Below are positions 5,067 through 11,884 of a stretch of 14,808 nt of DNA, piece by piece. The translations under genes were made by a program, and so were the position numbers. Source of the stretch: an uncultured Clostridia bacterium (GTDB taxonomy: Bacteria > Bacillota > Clostridia > Oscillospirales > Acutalibacteraceae); the NCBI GenBank assembly GCA_947565265.1, contig CANOFK010000005.1, positions 1 through 14,808 of the forward strand. The letters are read 5' to 3'. Position 1 is the stretch's first letter; every line of letters begins with the position of its first letter. The notes under the pieces are model-generated. The model was given only the letters and a program-made list of their open reading frames with translations, searched no databases and was not told where the DNA came from.

Positions 5067-6518
5067 ATGCCTAAAAAGAAAAAAGTGAAACTGACCAAAG
5101 AAGAACGCGCCCAGCGCCGTACGGAGGACATCCGAAAGGCCAGGGCAGAAGTAAAGGCCCACCCGGTACTGTTTACCGTTTACGTCGTACTGCGGGTGCT
5201 GGTGGTGGCCGTGTTGATTTTGCAGTTGTTTAACCGGGAGTACTACGATGTATTCCTCTGCGCCCTTACCTTGACCCTTTTCCTGATCCCCAGCTTTGTG
5301 GAACGCCGGCTGCATATCGACGTGCCCAATACCCTGGAGGTTCTCATCCTGCTGTTCATCTTTTCCGCGGAAATACTGGGGGAGATCCAGGAATACTACC
5401 TGATCTTCCCTTTCTGGGACACCATGCTCCACACCATCAACGGGTTCCTCATGGCGGCCATCGGCATTGCCATGGTGGATATCCTCAACCGCTCCCGGCG
5501 GTTTAAGGTACGCCTGTCGCCGGTGTTTGTGGCGGTGGTCGCCTTCTGCTTTTCCATGACCATCGGCGTGCTGTGGGAGTTCTTTGAGTACGGCATGGAC
5601 ACCTTCTTTAATATGGATATGCAAAAGGATACCTGGGTCAGCGTAGTAAACACCGTCAGCCTGAACCCGGAGGGGAAAAATTCCCCGGTAAGCATCCCCA
5701 TTGAGAGCGTGGTGGTCAACGGCCAGGAATGGCCGGGGTACCTGGACATCGGCATACACGACACCATGAAGGACCTGTTCGTGAACTTCATCGGCGCGGT
5801 GGTGTTCTCCCTGATCGGTATGATCTACATTATGGGCCGGGGCCGGGGGAACTTTGCCCCACGCTTTATCCCCCGGCTAAAGGAAAACGAGTTGCCCGCG
5901 CCGGAAAACAAGGGGAAATCGGAGGAACGCCTCGGTTTGCTGGAGCCTATCCCCCTGGAGGGCCCCGAAACCCAGGCTGGCCCGGAGTTAATAGACCTGT
6001 ACACCAAGGACGGCAAGTTTACCGGCCAGACTATAGAGCGCGGCGGGGATAAGGGCAGCAGCTTTACGTTAGGCGTCCATGTGTTTATTTATGACGGTAA
6101 GGGGCGGTTCCTGCTGCAAAAACGGGCGGCGGGCAAAAAGTTCCGGCCCGGCCAGTGGGAGGTGACCATGGGCCATGTGCTGGCCGGCGAAACACCCATG
6201 GAGTGCGCCCTGCGGGAGGTCAAAGAGGAATTGGGCGTACAGTTGCCTGCGGAGGACTTTGTAAAACTGTACCGCTGGGTAGATTGGGAGAACCGGATGC
6301 ACACGGACCTTTTCTTTGCCCGGGCGGAGTTGGACGAAAGCACCCTCACCCTGCAAAAGGAAGAGGTCATGGGCGTGCAGTGGGTGACAAAGGCAGAGAT
6401 GCTGGGTTTCATCCACGGCATAGATTACCGGCCGGCGCGCTATAAGGAGATCACCGCCGAGTATGTGGAGAACTGTGTGGAGGAAACACAGGAACCCCAA
6501 GCAGAAGAGGAACCGTAA
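5067..6518 (+). CDS. DUF2238 (YjdF-like) membrane protein fused to a Nudix hydrolase (483 aa)
   Basis: A two-part protein. Residues 1-30 are a Lys-rich cytosolic start (MPKKKKVKLTKEERAQ). Residues 35-257 are a polytopic membrane domain with hydrophobic segments at about 35-54, 62-77, 90-103, 121-138, 151-169 and 238-256. It carries the conserved acidic/aromatic motifs of the DUF2238 group: FWDTMLHTINGF (116-127), LWEFFEYGMD (169-178) and HDTMKDLFVNFIGA (231-244). A polar linker (258-305) leads to a Nudix domain. Its box G369-x5-E-x7-REVKEELGV is complete, so Mg-dependent diphosphate hydrolysis is expected in the cytosol. The domain opening LIDLYTKDGKFTG and the GQWEVTMGHV segment resemble the isopentenyl-diphosphate-isomerase-like Nudix subgroup. 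The ATG at 5067 follows GGAGGG by 8 bases; the frame stays open upstream, but the promoter lies there. The esterase follows 126 bases downstream. Confidence 0.88.
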   Translation: MPKKKKVKLTKEERAQRRTEDIRKARAEVKAHPVLFTVYVVLRVLVVAVLILQLFNREYYDVFLCALTLTLFLIPSFVERRLHIDVPNTLEVLILLFIFSAEILGEIQEYYLIFPFWDTMLHTINGFLMAAIGIAMVDILNRSRRFKVRLSPVFVAVVAFCFSMTIGVLWEFFEYGMDTFFNMDMQKDTWVSVVNTVSLNPEGKNSPVSIPIESVVVNGQEWPGYLDIGIHDTMKDLFVNFIGAVVFSLIGMIYIMGRGRGNFAPRFIPRLKENELPAPENKGKSEERLGLLEPIPLEGPETQAGPELIDLYTKDGKFTGQTIERGGDKGSSFTLGVHVFIYDGKGRFLLQKRAAGKKFRPGQWEVTMGHVLAGETPMECALREVKEELGVQLPAEDFVKLYRWVDWENRMHTDLFFARAELDESTLTLQKEEVMGVQWVTKAEMLGFIHGIDYRPARYKEITAEYVENCVEETQEPQAEEEP

Positions 6519-6644
6519 AACAGGAAAGCTTAAGGCCACCTCTTTCGGAGGATGGTGAACCCCAGGCAACCCCGTTAAGTTTGGAGCGCCTGGGGATAAG
6601 CAAAACAGGGCCCACGCCGGCCCAAAACCAAAGGAGGAACCACC
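6519..6644 (+). other. Intergenic region with two hairpins
   Basis: After the Nudix stop there is a small hairpin CCTC/GAGG near 6538-6552 and a stronger one, CCCCAGGC (6560-6567) with GCCTGGGG (6588-6595), with a 20-base loop. Neither is followed by T's, so they do not look like intrinsic terminators. No promoter is evident before the esterase, which has a strong AAAGGAGG. Cotranscription with the Nudix gene is therefore possible, with these structures acting on mRNA stability. Confidence 0.45.
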
Positions 6645-7928
6645 ATGCAAACCATTGTGCAAACCAAACAGGGGGCCGTAGAGGGCGTCCTGTCCCAGGA
6701 CGGGCAGACCGCGATCTTTAAAGGCGTCCCCTATGCCGCGCCCCCGGTGGGCGAACTGCGTTTCCGCCGGCCCCAGGCCCACGCCCCCTGGGAGGGGGTG
6801 CGTGCCTGCAAGGCATTCGGCCCCAGTTGTATGCAGGCCGATCTGGGCGCGGGGGGCTTTTACGCAAAGGAGTTTTACGACGTACCCCTGCCGCCCCTTT
6901 CGGAGGACTGCCTTTACCTGAACATCTGGACGCCGCGGGACGCTACGCCGGACAGCGGCCTGCCGGTACTGTTCTGGATCCACGGCGGGGCCTTTATGCA
7001 TGGCTCCGGCAGCGAGAAAGAGTTTGACGGCGAGGGATTTGCCCACAAGGGCGTCATCCTTGTCACCATCAACTACCGGGTCAATGCTTTCGGCTTTTTT
7101 GCCCACCCGGAGCTGGAGGAGGAAAACGAGCAGGGCGTTTCCGGCAATTACGGCATCCTGGATCAGATCTTCGCCCTAGGCTGGGTGCGGGAGAACATCG
7201 GCAGTTTTGGCGGCGACCCGGAAAAGATCACGATTTTCGGCCAGTCGGCAGGCTGCATGAGCGTGCAAACCATCGTGTCCTCCCCCCTTTCCCAAGGCAT
7301 GATGCGGGCGGCTATCCTGCAAAGCGGCGGGGGTATAAGGGCGCTGCATAAAACGCCCTCCAAAGAGCAGGCATGGGAGCAGGGGAAAAAGCTGATGGAC
7401 TACCTGCATATAGATACCATAGAGGCCCTGCGCCAAGTACCGGCGGGTCAACTGCGGGAGGGCGCCTACGCCACCGGCGGCCAGCAGTTGGGGTGGACGC
7501 CCCATGTGGACGGCTGGATGCTGCAAGGGGACGTAGACCAGTTGGCCGAGAGCGGGGCCATCCATGACATTGTGTACATGATCGGCTCGTTGGGGGACGA
7601 TATTGGCGGGCAGACCACCCTACAGGAAGCCGGGGCCCGGTGGTGCGAAAACCTACTGAAACTGGGCCGGGCGCCTGGCTACCACTATTTGTTTGACCGC
7701 AAGCTGCCCGGAGATGACGCAGGGGCCTTCCATTCCGGGGAACTATGGTATGTGTTTGAAACCCAGGACCGCTGCTGGCGGCCTTGGGAGGAACATGACC
7801 GGGAATTGGCCAGGGAACTTTCCGGCTACTGGGCCAACTTTGCCAAAAACTTAGACCCCAACGGGGAGGGCCTGCCCCAGTGGCCGGCCTTTACCCCGGC
7901 GCATCGCGAAACAAAAGTGTGGCAATAA
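6645..7928 (+). CDS. Type-B carboxylesterase (para-nitrobenzyl-esterase family, short form, 427 aa)
   Basis: A cytosolic alpha/beta hydrolase that should cleave carboxylic esters; natural substrate unknown. Family signs in order: GVPYAAPPVGELRFRRP (27-43), SEDCLYLNIWTP (86-97), the oxyanion-hole motif HGGAF (113-117), the nucleophile elbow G199-Q-S201-A-G, and the His region AFHSGELWYVF (361-371), with H363 as the likely catalytic base. The acid is probably in GSLGDD (314-319), where family members have Glu or Asp, but I cannot fix the residue. Only about 45 residues separate that point from the His, against roughly 90 in well-known members such as PnbA, so a lid or helical segment seems to be missing. 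No signal peptide. AAAGGAGG lies 7 bases before the ATG. A shared bidirectional terminator follows at 7949-7996. Confidence 0.92.
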   Translation: MQTIVQTKQGAVEGVLSQDGQTAIFKGVPYAAPPVGELRFRRPQAHAPWEGVRACKAFGPSCMQADLGAGGFYAKEFYDVPLPPLSEDCLYLNIWTPRDATPDSGLPVLFWIHGGAFMHGSGSEKEFDGEGFAHKGVILVTINYRVNAFGFFAHPELEEENEQGVSGNYGILDQIFALGWVRENIGSFGGDPEKITIFGQSAGCMSVQTIVSSPLSQGMMRAAILQSGGGIRALHKTPSKEQAWEQGKKLMDYLHIDTIEALRQVPAGQLREGAYATGGQQLGWTPHVDGWMLQGDVDQLAESGAIHDIVYMIGSLGDDIGGQTTLQEAGARWCENLLKLGRAPGYHYLFDRKLPGDDAGAFHSGELWYVFETQDRCWRPWEEHDRELARELSGYWANFAKNLDPNGEGLPQWPAFTPAHRETKVWQ

Positions 7929-7948
7929 CAGGCACTTGACCCAATCAA

Positions 7949-7996
7949 AAAACAGGAGGGCGCCGGCGGCCAATCAAGCCGGCACCCTCCTGTTTT
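7949..7996. terminator. Bidirectional intrinsic terminator between esterase and comEC
   Basis: AAAACAGGAGGG (7949-7960) pairs with CCCTCCTGTTTT (7985-7996), with GCCGGC (7962-7967) and GCCGGC (7978-7983) forming the top of the stem and about 10 bases in the loop. It has TTTT on the + side and TTTT/TTTTT on the minus side. It begins 20 bases after the esterase stop and lies 4 bases beyond the comEC stop, so it serves both convergent genes. Confidence 0.93.
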
Positions 7997-8000
7997 GCGG

Positions 8001-10226
8001 TCAATCCCCCTTCTCAAAGGAGAGGGAACCGTCCGGGTGGATGTATAGGTAAAGGACCTCCTGCCCGTCCACGGGAAGATAGCTGCCCGGGCGGGCGTCC
8101 CGGAAAATCTCCTCCCAACCGGCCTGGTCCGGGTCCAACAGGACGGTAAGCCCCGCCGGCAGTTGCAAGTCTTTTTGCCCGGTAATGCGCAGGTCATATG
8201 CGCCGGTACCGGCGGCAGAGGTTTCAACCGCCACCCACAGGCCGTTGGCCCGGAACAGCACCTGGCCCGTATCCGCCAGAAAATGTGCCGGCAGGGTAGG
8301 CAGGGCTTGCCACCGCTGGCCGGACGCCACATACCGGATGGGGACGCCGGGCTTTTGCAGGTCTTTGCCCGCGTAAGCCCCCTGGGGCAGCAAAAGCGTT
8401 TCTACCGGGACAGAGCCCAGCAGGGAAACGGCCATCTCCCGTGCGTAAAGGTCCTGCTGGGGCAAAAAGGCCGTGTACAGGGTGGCGATGTTGTGATCCC
8501 GTAGCACCCGCCGGGCAACGCCGCTGTTAAACCCGCCCAGGGACAAAGCAGCCGCGCGGCCGTCCTGCAAAACCAGGACGCAGAGGGAACTGCCTTCGCC
8601 GGTAACAGCCAGGGTGATGGTTTCGCGGGAGAGGGCCAGTGTAGAACTGGCCCCTATGCCTGCCAAAAGCAGGAGCGTAAGGGCTGTGGCCAGCATGACT
8701 TTGTATTTGACACGGTACAAAAGCAGCACAAGCAGGCATAAAAGGCAGACGCCCAGCGTAATGGGCCAAATGCTGTGGCGAAAGGAGAAATAGCCGCCGG
8801 GAATGGAAGCCAGCTTGTCCGCCATGCCCATAGCCAGCCGGGCCAGCCACCCGGCACAAAAGGCAAAGGGCCTTGCCAAAGACTGGGTGAGGGGGAAGGG
8901 CGCCAGCGCGGCCAGGGGAAGGGAAACGTAAAGCATGGCGGTAACCACCGGGGTTAGCAAAAGGGTGGCAAGGGGGTTCAAAAGGGAAATGCCCCCAAAT
9001 ACCGCCACCTGGATAGGCAACGAAAAAGCAGACGCCGCCATGGACAGGGCCAGGGCCCCACAGGCCGGCCGCCGCAACCCGGCCGGCAAAGGCCGGAGCA
9101 GCCGGGTGAAAAGGGCGGATAAAGGGCCGTACAGGGTGATGATGCCCGCTGTGGCGGTAACGGATAGGCAAAACCCTACATCGCCGCCGGAAAAGGGGCG
9201 GGCAAGGCAAATGGCCAGCACCCCACCGCCCAGGGAGTTCAGGCTGTCTGCCTTGCGGCCCAGGGCTTGGCCCAGCAAAAGGAAAAAGAACATGGCGCAG
9301 CTTCGGAAGGCGGACAAAGGGAACCCAATGATGCAGAGATAGGCCAGCAGCGCGGCCATGTTCGCCAGGGCACGGCCCCACCGGCCCAGGGGCAGCTTGT
9401 TGACCATGAGCCCTGTCAGCAGCGCCAGGGCCGTCATATGTAAGCCGGAAACCGCCATCAGGTGCGCGCTGCCAGTCTGGACAAAATCATCGTAGCAGGC
9501 GTCGGAAAGCCCGGCGCGCTGGCCCAGCAGGCTGGCTTGTACCAGGCCGGCCTCGTCCCCTGGCAGGTAGCGGGCAATGCCCCGGCTGACAGCCTGCCGT
9601 ATCTCCGCCAGAATACGCCCAGGTGGCCAGATAATATAGGGGGCGCAGGGCGGGTCAAAATCAGCCAGATAGGCCCCCAGCACATGGCCGTCGGCCAGTT
9701 GGGCGTTCTCCTGGGAGAACAGCCCGCCGGCGGAAAAGCGGTAAAATGCCACTTGGGTTTCGGCAACGTCATAGGGGCGGCAGGCCAATGGCTCGCTACA
9801 GGAAAGCCGGATGTGGAAGGGCTCTACCTGGTAGCCCTCCACCCATATGACCCGGCCCGGGTAATAGAAACGGTGGTAGCGCTCCTCCGGGTAGTCAGTC
9901 AGTTGCACCTGTACCACAGCTTTTACGCCGTCAAGGGCCTGGAAAGGCTCAACCTGCGCATACCAGCCGGCCACATAAAGGGCCAAGGCCAGCGAAAGGG
10001 TAAGGCTGGCCATCGCCACAGGGGGTATGGCCTTTGCGGCCAGCGCCCACAGCGGGCCCTTCTGGCAGGTAATGCGCCGGAAAAGCGCGGCCAGCAGCGC
10101 CAACGACCCACAGGCCCCGGCCGCCACAGCCAGTTGCTGTGAAAGGCCGGGGCCTGCTTGGGCAGCCAACAGCGTCCCCGCAAAGGCAGAAAAGCCTGCT
10201 ACGCAAAGGGGGCGGCGTAGGGCCAT
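8001..10226 (-). CDS. comEC: ComEC/Rec2 family DNA-uptake channel protein with a degenerate C-terminal domain (741 aa)
   Basis: ComEC forms the membrane channel for single-stranded DNA during natural transformation. Hydrophobic segments at about 9-49 and 62-88 precede a soluble DUF4131-like region (about 100-200). The competence core follows with QASLLGQRAGLS (230-241), the hallmark GSAHLMAVSGLHM (252-264), GFPLSAFRSCAMF (301-313) and further TM segments to about residue 530. The C-terminal part (535-741) keeps the place of the metallo-beta-lactamase-like domain, but the usual DVGQGDS is ATGEGS-like (VTGEGSS, 541-547) and no HxHxDH is present, so metal-dependent nuclease activity is unlikely. 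The ATG overlaps the phosphoribosyltransferase stop by one base (TAATG) and has no Shine-Dalgarno sequence, implying translational coupling. No comEA or other competence gene is in the window. Confidence 0.9.
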   Translation of the reverse strand: MALRRPLCVAGFSAFAGTLLAAQAGPGLSQQLAVAAGACGSLALLAALFRRITCQKGPLWALAAKAIPPVAMASLTLSLALALYVAGWYAQVEPFQALDGVKAVVQVQLTDYPEERYHRFYYPGRVIWVEGYQVEPFHIRLSCSEPLACRPYDVAETQVAFYRFSAGGLFSQENAQLADGHVLGAYLADFDPPCAPYIIWPPGRILAEIRQAVSRGIARYLPGDEAGLVQASLLGQRAGLSDACYDDFVQTGSAHLMAVSGLHMTALALLTGLMVNKLPLGRWGRALANMAALLAYLCIIGFPLSAFRSCAMFFFLLLGQALGRKADSLNSLGGGVLAICLARPFSGGDVGFCLSVTATAGIITLYGPLSALFTRLLRPLPAGLRRPACGALALSMAASAFSLPIQVAVFGGISLLNPLATLLLTPVVTAMLYVSLPLAALAPFPLTQSLARPFAFCAGWLARLAMGMADKLASIPGGYFSFRHSIWPITLGVCLLCLLVLLLYRVKYKVMLATALTLLLLAGIGASSTLALSRETITLAVTGEGSSLCVLVLQDGRAAALSLGGFNSGVARRVLRDHNIATLYTAFLPQQDLYAREMAVSLLGSVPVETLLLPQGAYAGKDLQKPGVPIRYVASGQRWQALPTLPAHFLADTGQVLFRANGLWVAVETSAAGTGAYDLRITGQKDLQLPAGLTVLLDPDQAGWEEIFRDARPGSYLPVDGQEVLYLYIHPDGSLSFEKGD

Positions 10227-10762
10227 TACTTAAAGAAAAGCGGCAGGGGCTCCAGGAAGATAATATCCTCCCGGTCCTTGGCGTCGCCTTCAGCCAGCAC
10301 GCAGGCCTTGCCCACCACCTGCCCACCAATGGTGTGCAGCAACTCCTCAATGGCGGCCAGGGACTCGCCGGTGGAAATCACGTCGTCCACCACCAAAATC
10401 CGCTTGCCCCTAAGGTTTTCGCAGTCTGCCTTGGAGAGGTACAGCTTTTGCACATGGTCGGTGGTAATGGACTTGACCTCCACGTGGATGGGGTCCTCCA
10501 TATATGCCTTAATCCCCTTGCGGGCAACCACATAGTTCCGGCAGCCGGTGCGGGCCATCTCATAGGCCAAGGGGATGCCCTTGCTCTCCGCGGTGACAAT
10601 GATGTCGTGGGCCGGGCATTTGTCCAACAGGGCTTTTGCCACTGCCTCCGTCACCTCCACGTCGCCAAACATCACAAAGCCGGCAATGTCCATGTGCTCG
10701 TTAATGGGGCAGATGGGCAATTCCCGCTCACAGCCCGCTATGTTGATCTTGTACACGCTCAT
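10226..10762 (-). CDS. Adenine-phosphoribosyltransferase-like protein (178 aa)
   Basis: A type I phosphoribosyltransferase; such enzymes join a purine or pyrimidine base to PRPP in salvage or act as PRPP sensors. The PRPP-binding motif ILVVDDVISTGES (122-134) is complete, preceded by DIIVTAESKGIPLAYEMAR (53-71) and YVVARKGIKAYM (77-88), which match the APRT/XPRT layout. Length is normal (170-185). I place the start at ATG 10762-10760, 8 bases after AAAGGAG; the longer in-frame ATG at 10849 adds a non-conserved segment with no ribosome binding site. The substrate base is not certain: adenine-type is favoured by overall pattern, xanthine-type cannot be excluded. comEC starts inside its stop codon. 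The pairing of this gene with comEC may only reflect operon compaction. Confidence 0.88.
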   Translation of the reverse strand: MSVYKINIAGCERELPICPINEHMDIAGFVMFGDVEVTEAVAKALLDKCPAHDIIVTAESKGIPLAYEMARTGCRNYVVARKGIKAYMEDPIHVEVKSITTDHVQKLYLSKADCENLRGKRILVVDDVISTGESLAAIEELLHTIGGQVVGKACVLAEGDAKDREDIIFLEPLPLFFK

Positions 10763-10955
10763 GTTGATTTCTCCTTTCATGGGCCGGGGCCATGCCCCAA
10801 GCAGGGCCCCGGCCGGAACCACGCTTTCGAACAGGTGCGGGGCCGGCACGTGCTTTTTATTCTATGCCACCCATGCCGCCCAAAGTAGCCGGGGGCTTTC
10901 TGATACGCCCCCTTCTCCGCCGCCGCGCCCGGAATCTCCACCGGGTAGGGCCCGG
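10763..10955 (-). other. 193-bp spacer between HIT gene and phosphoribosyltransferase
   Basis: GC-rich, with no clear promoter or terminator. A weak -10-like TAGAAT occurs near 10858-10863 on the minus strand without a matching -35. A 60-codon frame (10777-10959) starts with a GTG that overlaps the HIT stop (GTGA) after a GGAG. Its first 30 residues have protein-like composition, but the remainder (WFRPGPCLGHGPGP) does not, and I do not recognise it. It may be chance, or the relic of a small gene. Confidence 0.35.
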
Positions 10956-11312
10956 TCACGGGCGCTCCGGGGGGAAGGGGGGCCAGCCCATCTGTTTCCC
11001 GCCCAGCAGGTGGAAGTGTAGGTGCTGAACGCTCTGCATCCCGTCAGCCCCGCAGTTGTTGACGATGCGGAACCCGTTGGTAAGGCCCAGGTCAGCGGCC
11101 AGCTTGGCCGCCACCTCAAAGATATGCGCCACCAGGCTGCTGTTTTCCTGGGTAATCTCTGCGGCGCTCCCGATGTGCGTTTTGGGGATGATCAGCACAT
11201 GGGTAGGGGCCTGGGGGTCAAGATCCCGGAAAGCAAGGACAGACCCGTCCTCATAGACTTTGGTGGAGGGGATTTCCCCTGCCGCTATTTTACAAAAGAT
11301 ACAGTCTGGCAT
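10956..11312 (-). CDS. Histidine triad (HIT/Hint) nucleotide-binding protein (118 aa)
   Basis: Hint-branch HIT proteins hydrolyse nucleoside phosphoramidates and acyl-adenylates in the cytosol. The sequence starts CIFCKIAAGEIPSTKVYED (4-22), with the Cys pair often used for zinc, continues FRDLDPQAPTHVLIIPKTHI (28-47), and has the triad QHLHFHLLGG with H97, H99 and H101. Length and the GWPP ending are normal. The start at ATG 11312-11310 is supported by AAAGGAG 9 bases upstream; the in-frame ATG at 11348 adds a poorly conserved segment. It lies 47 bases after the kinase-like gene in the run from alaS. Because Hint proteins can act on aminoacyl-adenylates, its closeness to alaS is interesting but may be chance. 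Confidence 0.93.
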   Translation of the reverse strand: MPDCIFCKIAAGEIPSTKVYEDGSVLAFRDLDPQAPTHVLIIPKTHIGSAAEITQENSSLVAHIFEVAAKLAADLGLTNGFRIVNNCGADGMQSVQHLHFHLLGGKQMGWPPFPPERP

Positions 11313-11359
11313 GGTTGCACACTCCTTTATATTTGCCCCATCGGGCATTTCTCCCGCCG

Positions 11360-11884
11360 CTATACGCTTGCCTGCGCCCCCTCCAGCAGGGCCAGGATGC
11401 AGTCCCGCACCTGTTCCGGCGTTTTATCCGCTGTATCTATTTGGATACCGGGCAAGCTGCCGAAAGTTTCCAGAGAGCAAAGGCTGATTTTTAAATTCTC
11501 CTCTGTGCGCCACGGGCAAAGGCTATCGCCCAGCCAGCGGCGTTTCAGCCCCGGCCCGGTGCAAAGCAGGGTAAACCAGGCGGTTTCCAGGCCCGCGGAC
11601 CGGGCCCCGCGCTCCAGGGCCCGGCAGATCTCCGGCCGGTCCATCAGCCAGGACACCACCATCTGCCGGCAGTGGGTGCACTGGTTATACCCCGCCAACA
11701 GGTGCAGGATGTTCCCCGCCGCCATCGACCGGGTTTCACTGTCCCCCACAAAGGGCTCCAAATCCAGGCACCAGTCCCCGTCAATAAACGCCGCCGGGGA
11801 AAGGGCCTTTTGCAGTAGCCTGCCTACGGTAGTCTTACCCACGCCCATGGGCCCGTTCACAAAGACGACCCGTTTCCCGCTCAT
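11360..11884 (-). CDS. P-loop kinase-like (AAA family) protein (174 aa)
   Basis: A small soluble ATP-binding protein. The Walker A motif G11-PMGVGKTT lies right after the first strand (RVVFVN), followed by FIDGDWCLDLEPF (33-45), which resembles the acceptor-binding DG/DxD region of small-molecule and nucleotide kinases. Two Cys in QCTHC (69-73) and a basic stretch LKRRWL (113-118, possible lid) follow. It falls within the broad shikimate kinase/zeta-like/AAA_18-type group, but the substrate cannot be named. Its ATG overlaps the alaS stop (ATGA, positions 11884-11881) with only a weak GGA upstream, so translation is probably coupled to alaS. The HIT gene follows 47 bases later. A role linked to tRNA or amino-acid metabolism is only suggested by place. 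Confidence 0.75.
   Translation of the reverse strand: MSGKRVVFVNGPMGVGKTTVGRLLQKALSPAAFIDGDWCLDLEPFVGDSETRSMAAGNILHLLAGYNQCTHCRQMVVSWLMDRPEICRALERGARSAGLETAWFTLLCTGPGLKRRWLGDSLCPWRTEENLKISLCSLETFGSLPGIQIDTADKTPEQVRDCILALLEGAQASV

Noticed and set aside
6560..6595. Terminator after the Nudix gene
   Set aside because: The 8-bp stem has a 20-base loop and is followed by ATAAGC, with no T tract on either strand; kept only as a hairpin.
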